A stretch of DNA of 64,000 nt, from assembly GCA_021234155.1 (NCBI GenBank), contig JAJEKV010000189.1, forward strand, positions 62,001 through 126,000. Reading direction: 5' to 3'. Below are positions 63,913-64,000 of this stretch, one piece after another; the stretch's first letter is position 1, and the number at the start of each line of letters is the position of its first letter. The position numbers and the translations under genes were made by a program. Source of the DNA: Isoetes taiwanensis (taxonomy: Eukaryota; Streptophyta; Lycopodiopsida; Isoetales; Isoetaceae). The notes under the pieces were generated by a model. It was not told where the DNA came from. It saw only the letters and a list, made by a program, of their open reading frames with translations, and did no database searches.

Positions 63913-64000
63913 ATGGCTATCCCCTCTCTTTCCATCTTATTGCTACTCTTGATGATGGTTGGGCAAGTGACAAGAGCACAACAATACAAACAAAATTGCA
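63913..64000 (+). pseudogene. A1 aspartic protease, third copy, cut by window edge
   Basis: ATG and the Leu-rich signal peptide are present (MAIPSLSILLLLLMMVGQ). Compensating indels alter residues 4-6, and one missing base shortly after AQQY shifts the frame in the last visible codons. Whether the rest survives cannot be judged from this window. Confidence 0.75.

Overview
The window is nuclear DNA of a land plant with a large, repeat-rich genome. It is AT-rich and has microsatellites, plant L1-type LINE relics with zf-RVT Cys motifs, an LTR element primed by initiator tRNA-Met, and a nepenthesin-type A1 aspartic protease. A Penelope-like reverse transcriptase gene makes a non-flowering plant (fern, lycophyte, gymnosperm or moss) more likely than an angiosperm, but I cannot name the species.

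Layout. 1-5960 is mostly non-coding: a 307-bp tandem duplication, long CT and CA microsatellites, and an unidentified frame running off the left edge. 5960-12440 holds short tandem repeats, a zinc-finger-like frame (7213-7494) and a coding-empty LTR element (10481-12425). 12440-33400 is an array of a mosaic repeat unit. Its modules are called here M (a conserved short reading frame), S (1.2 kb, non-coding), Z (LINE relic) and E (1.3 kb). Three LINE insertions interrupt the array, each dated by a target duplication or an uninterrupted sister copy. The largest is a nearly full-length L1-type LINE (21692-28645). 33440-34680 is a broken protease copy, followed by a second non-LTR family (36016-38090, minus strand).

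From 27790 to 61735 the DNA is one giant palindrome. Left arm 27790-38207 is repeated inverted as 43385-61735, around a 5.2-kb spacer. The spacer carries a Mutator-like MITE (39000-39473) and the remains of an unidentified multi-domain gene (40387-43169). The right arm holds the only intact protease gene (46900-48189, minus). It is longer than the left arm because a 7.7-kb intron-bearing Penelope-like retroelement (52996-60742) inserted exactly at a LINE poly(A) junction, flanked by 1.55-kb pLTR-like repeats and a ~147-bp duplication of target DNA. After 61735 the orientation flips again and a third protease locus begins, cut by the window edge.

The only convincingly functional-looking cellular gene is the 429-aa protease. 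The rest is transposon history: LINE insertion, unit amplification, inverted duplication, then Penelope insertion, in that order. Many copy-to-copy differences sit at CAG/CTG sites as small indels, which may be a basecalling artefact at methylated CHG cytosines. Some frameshifts reported here may therefore not be real.
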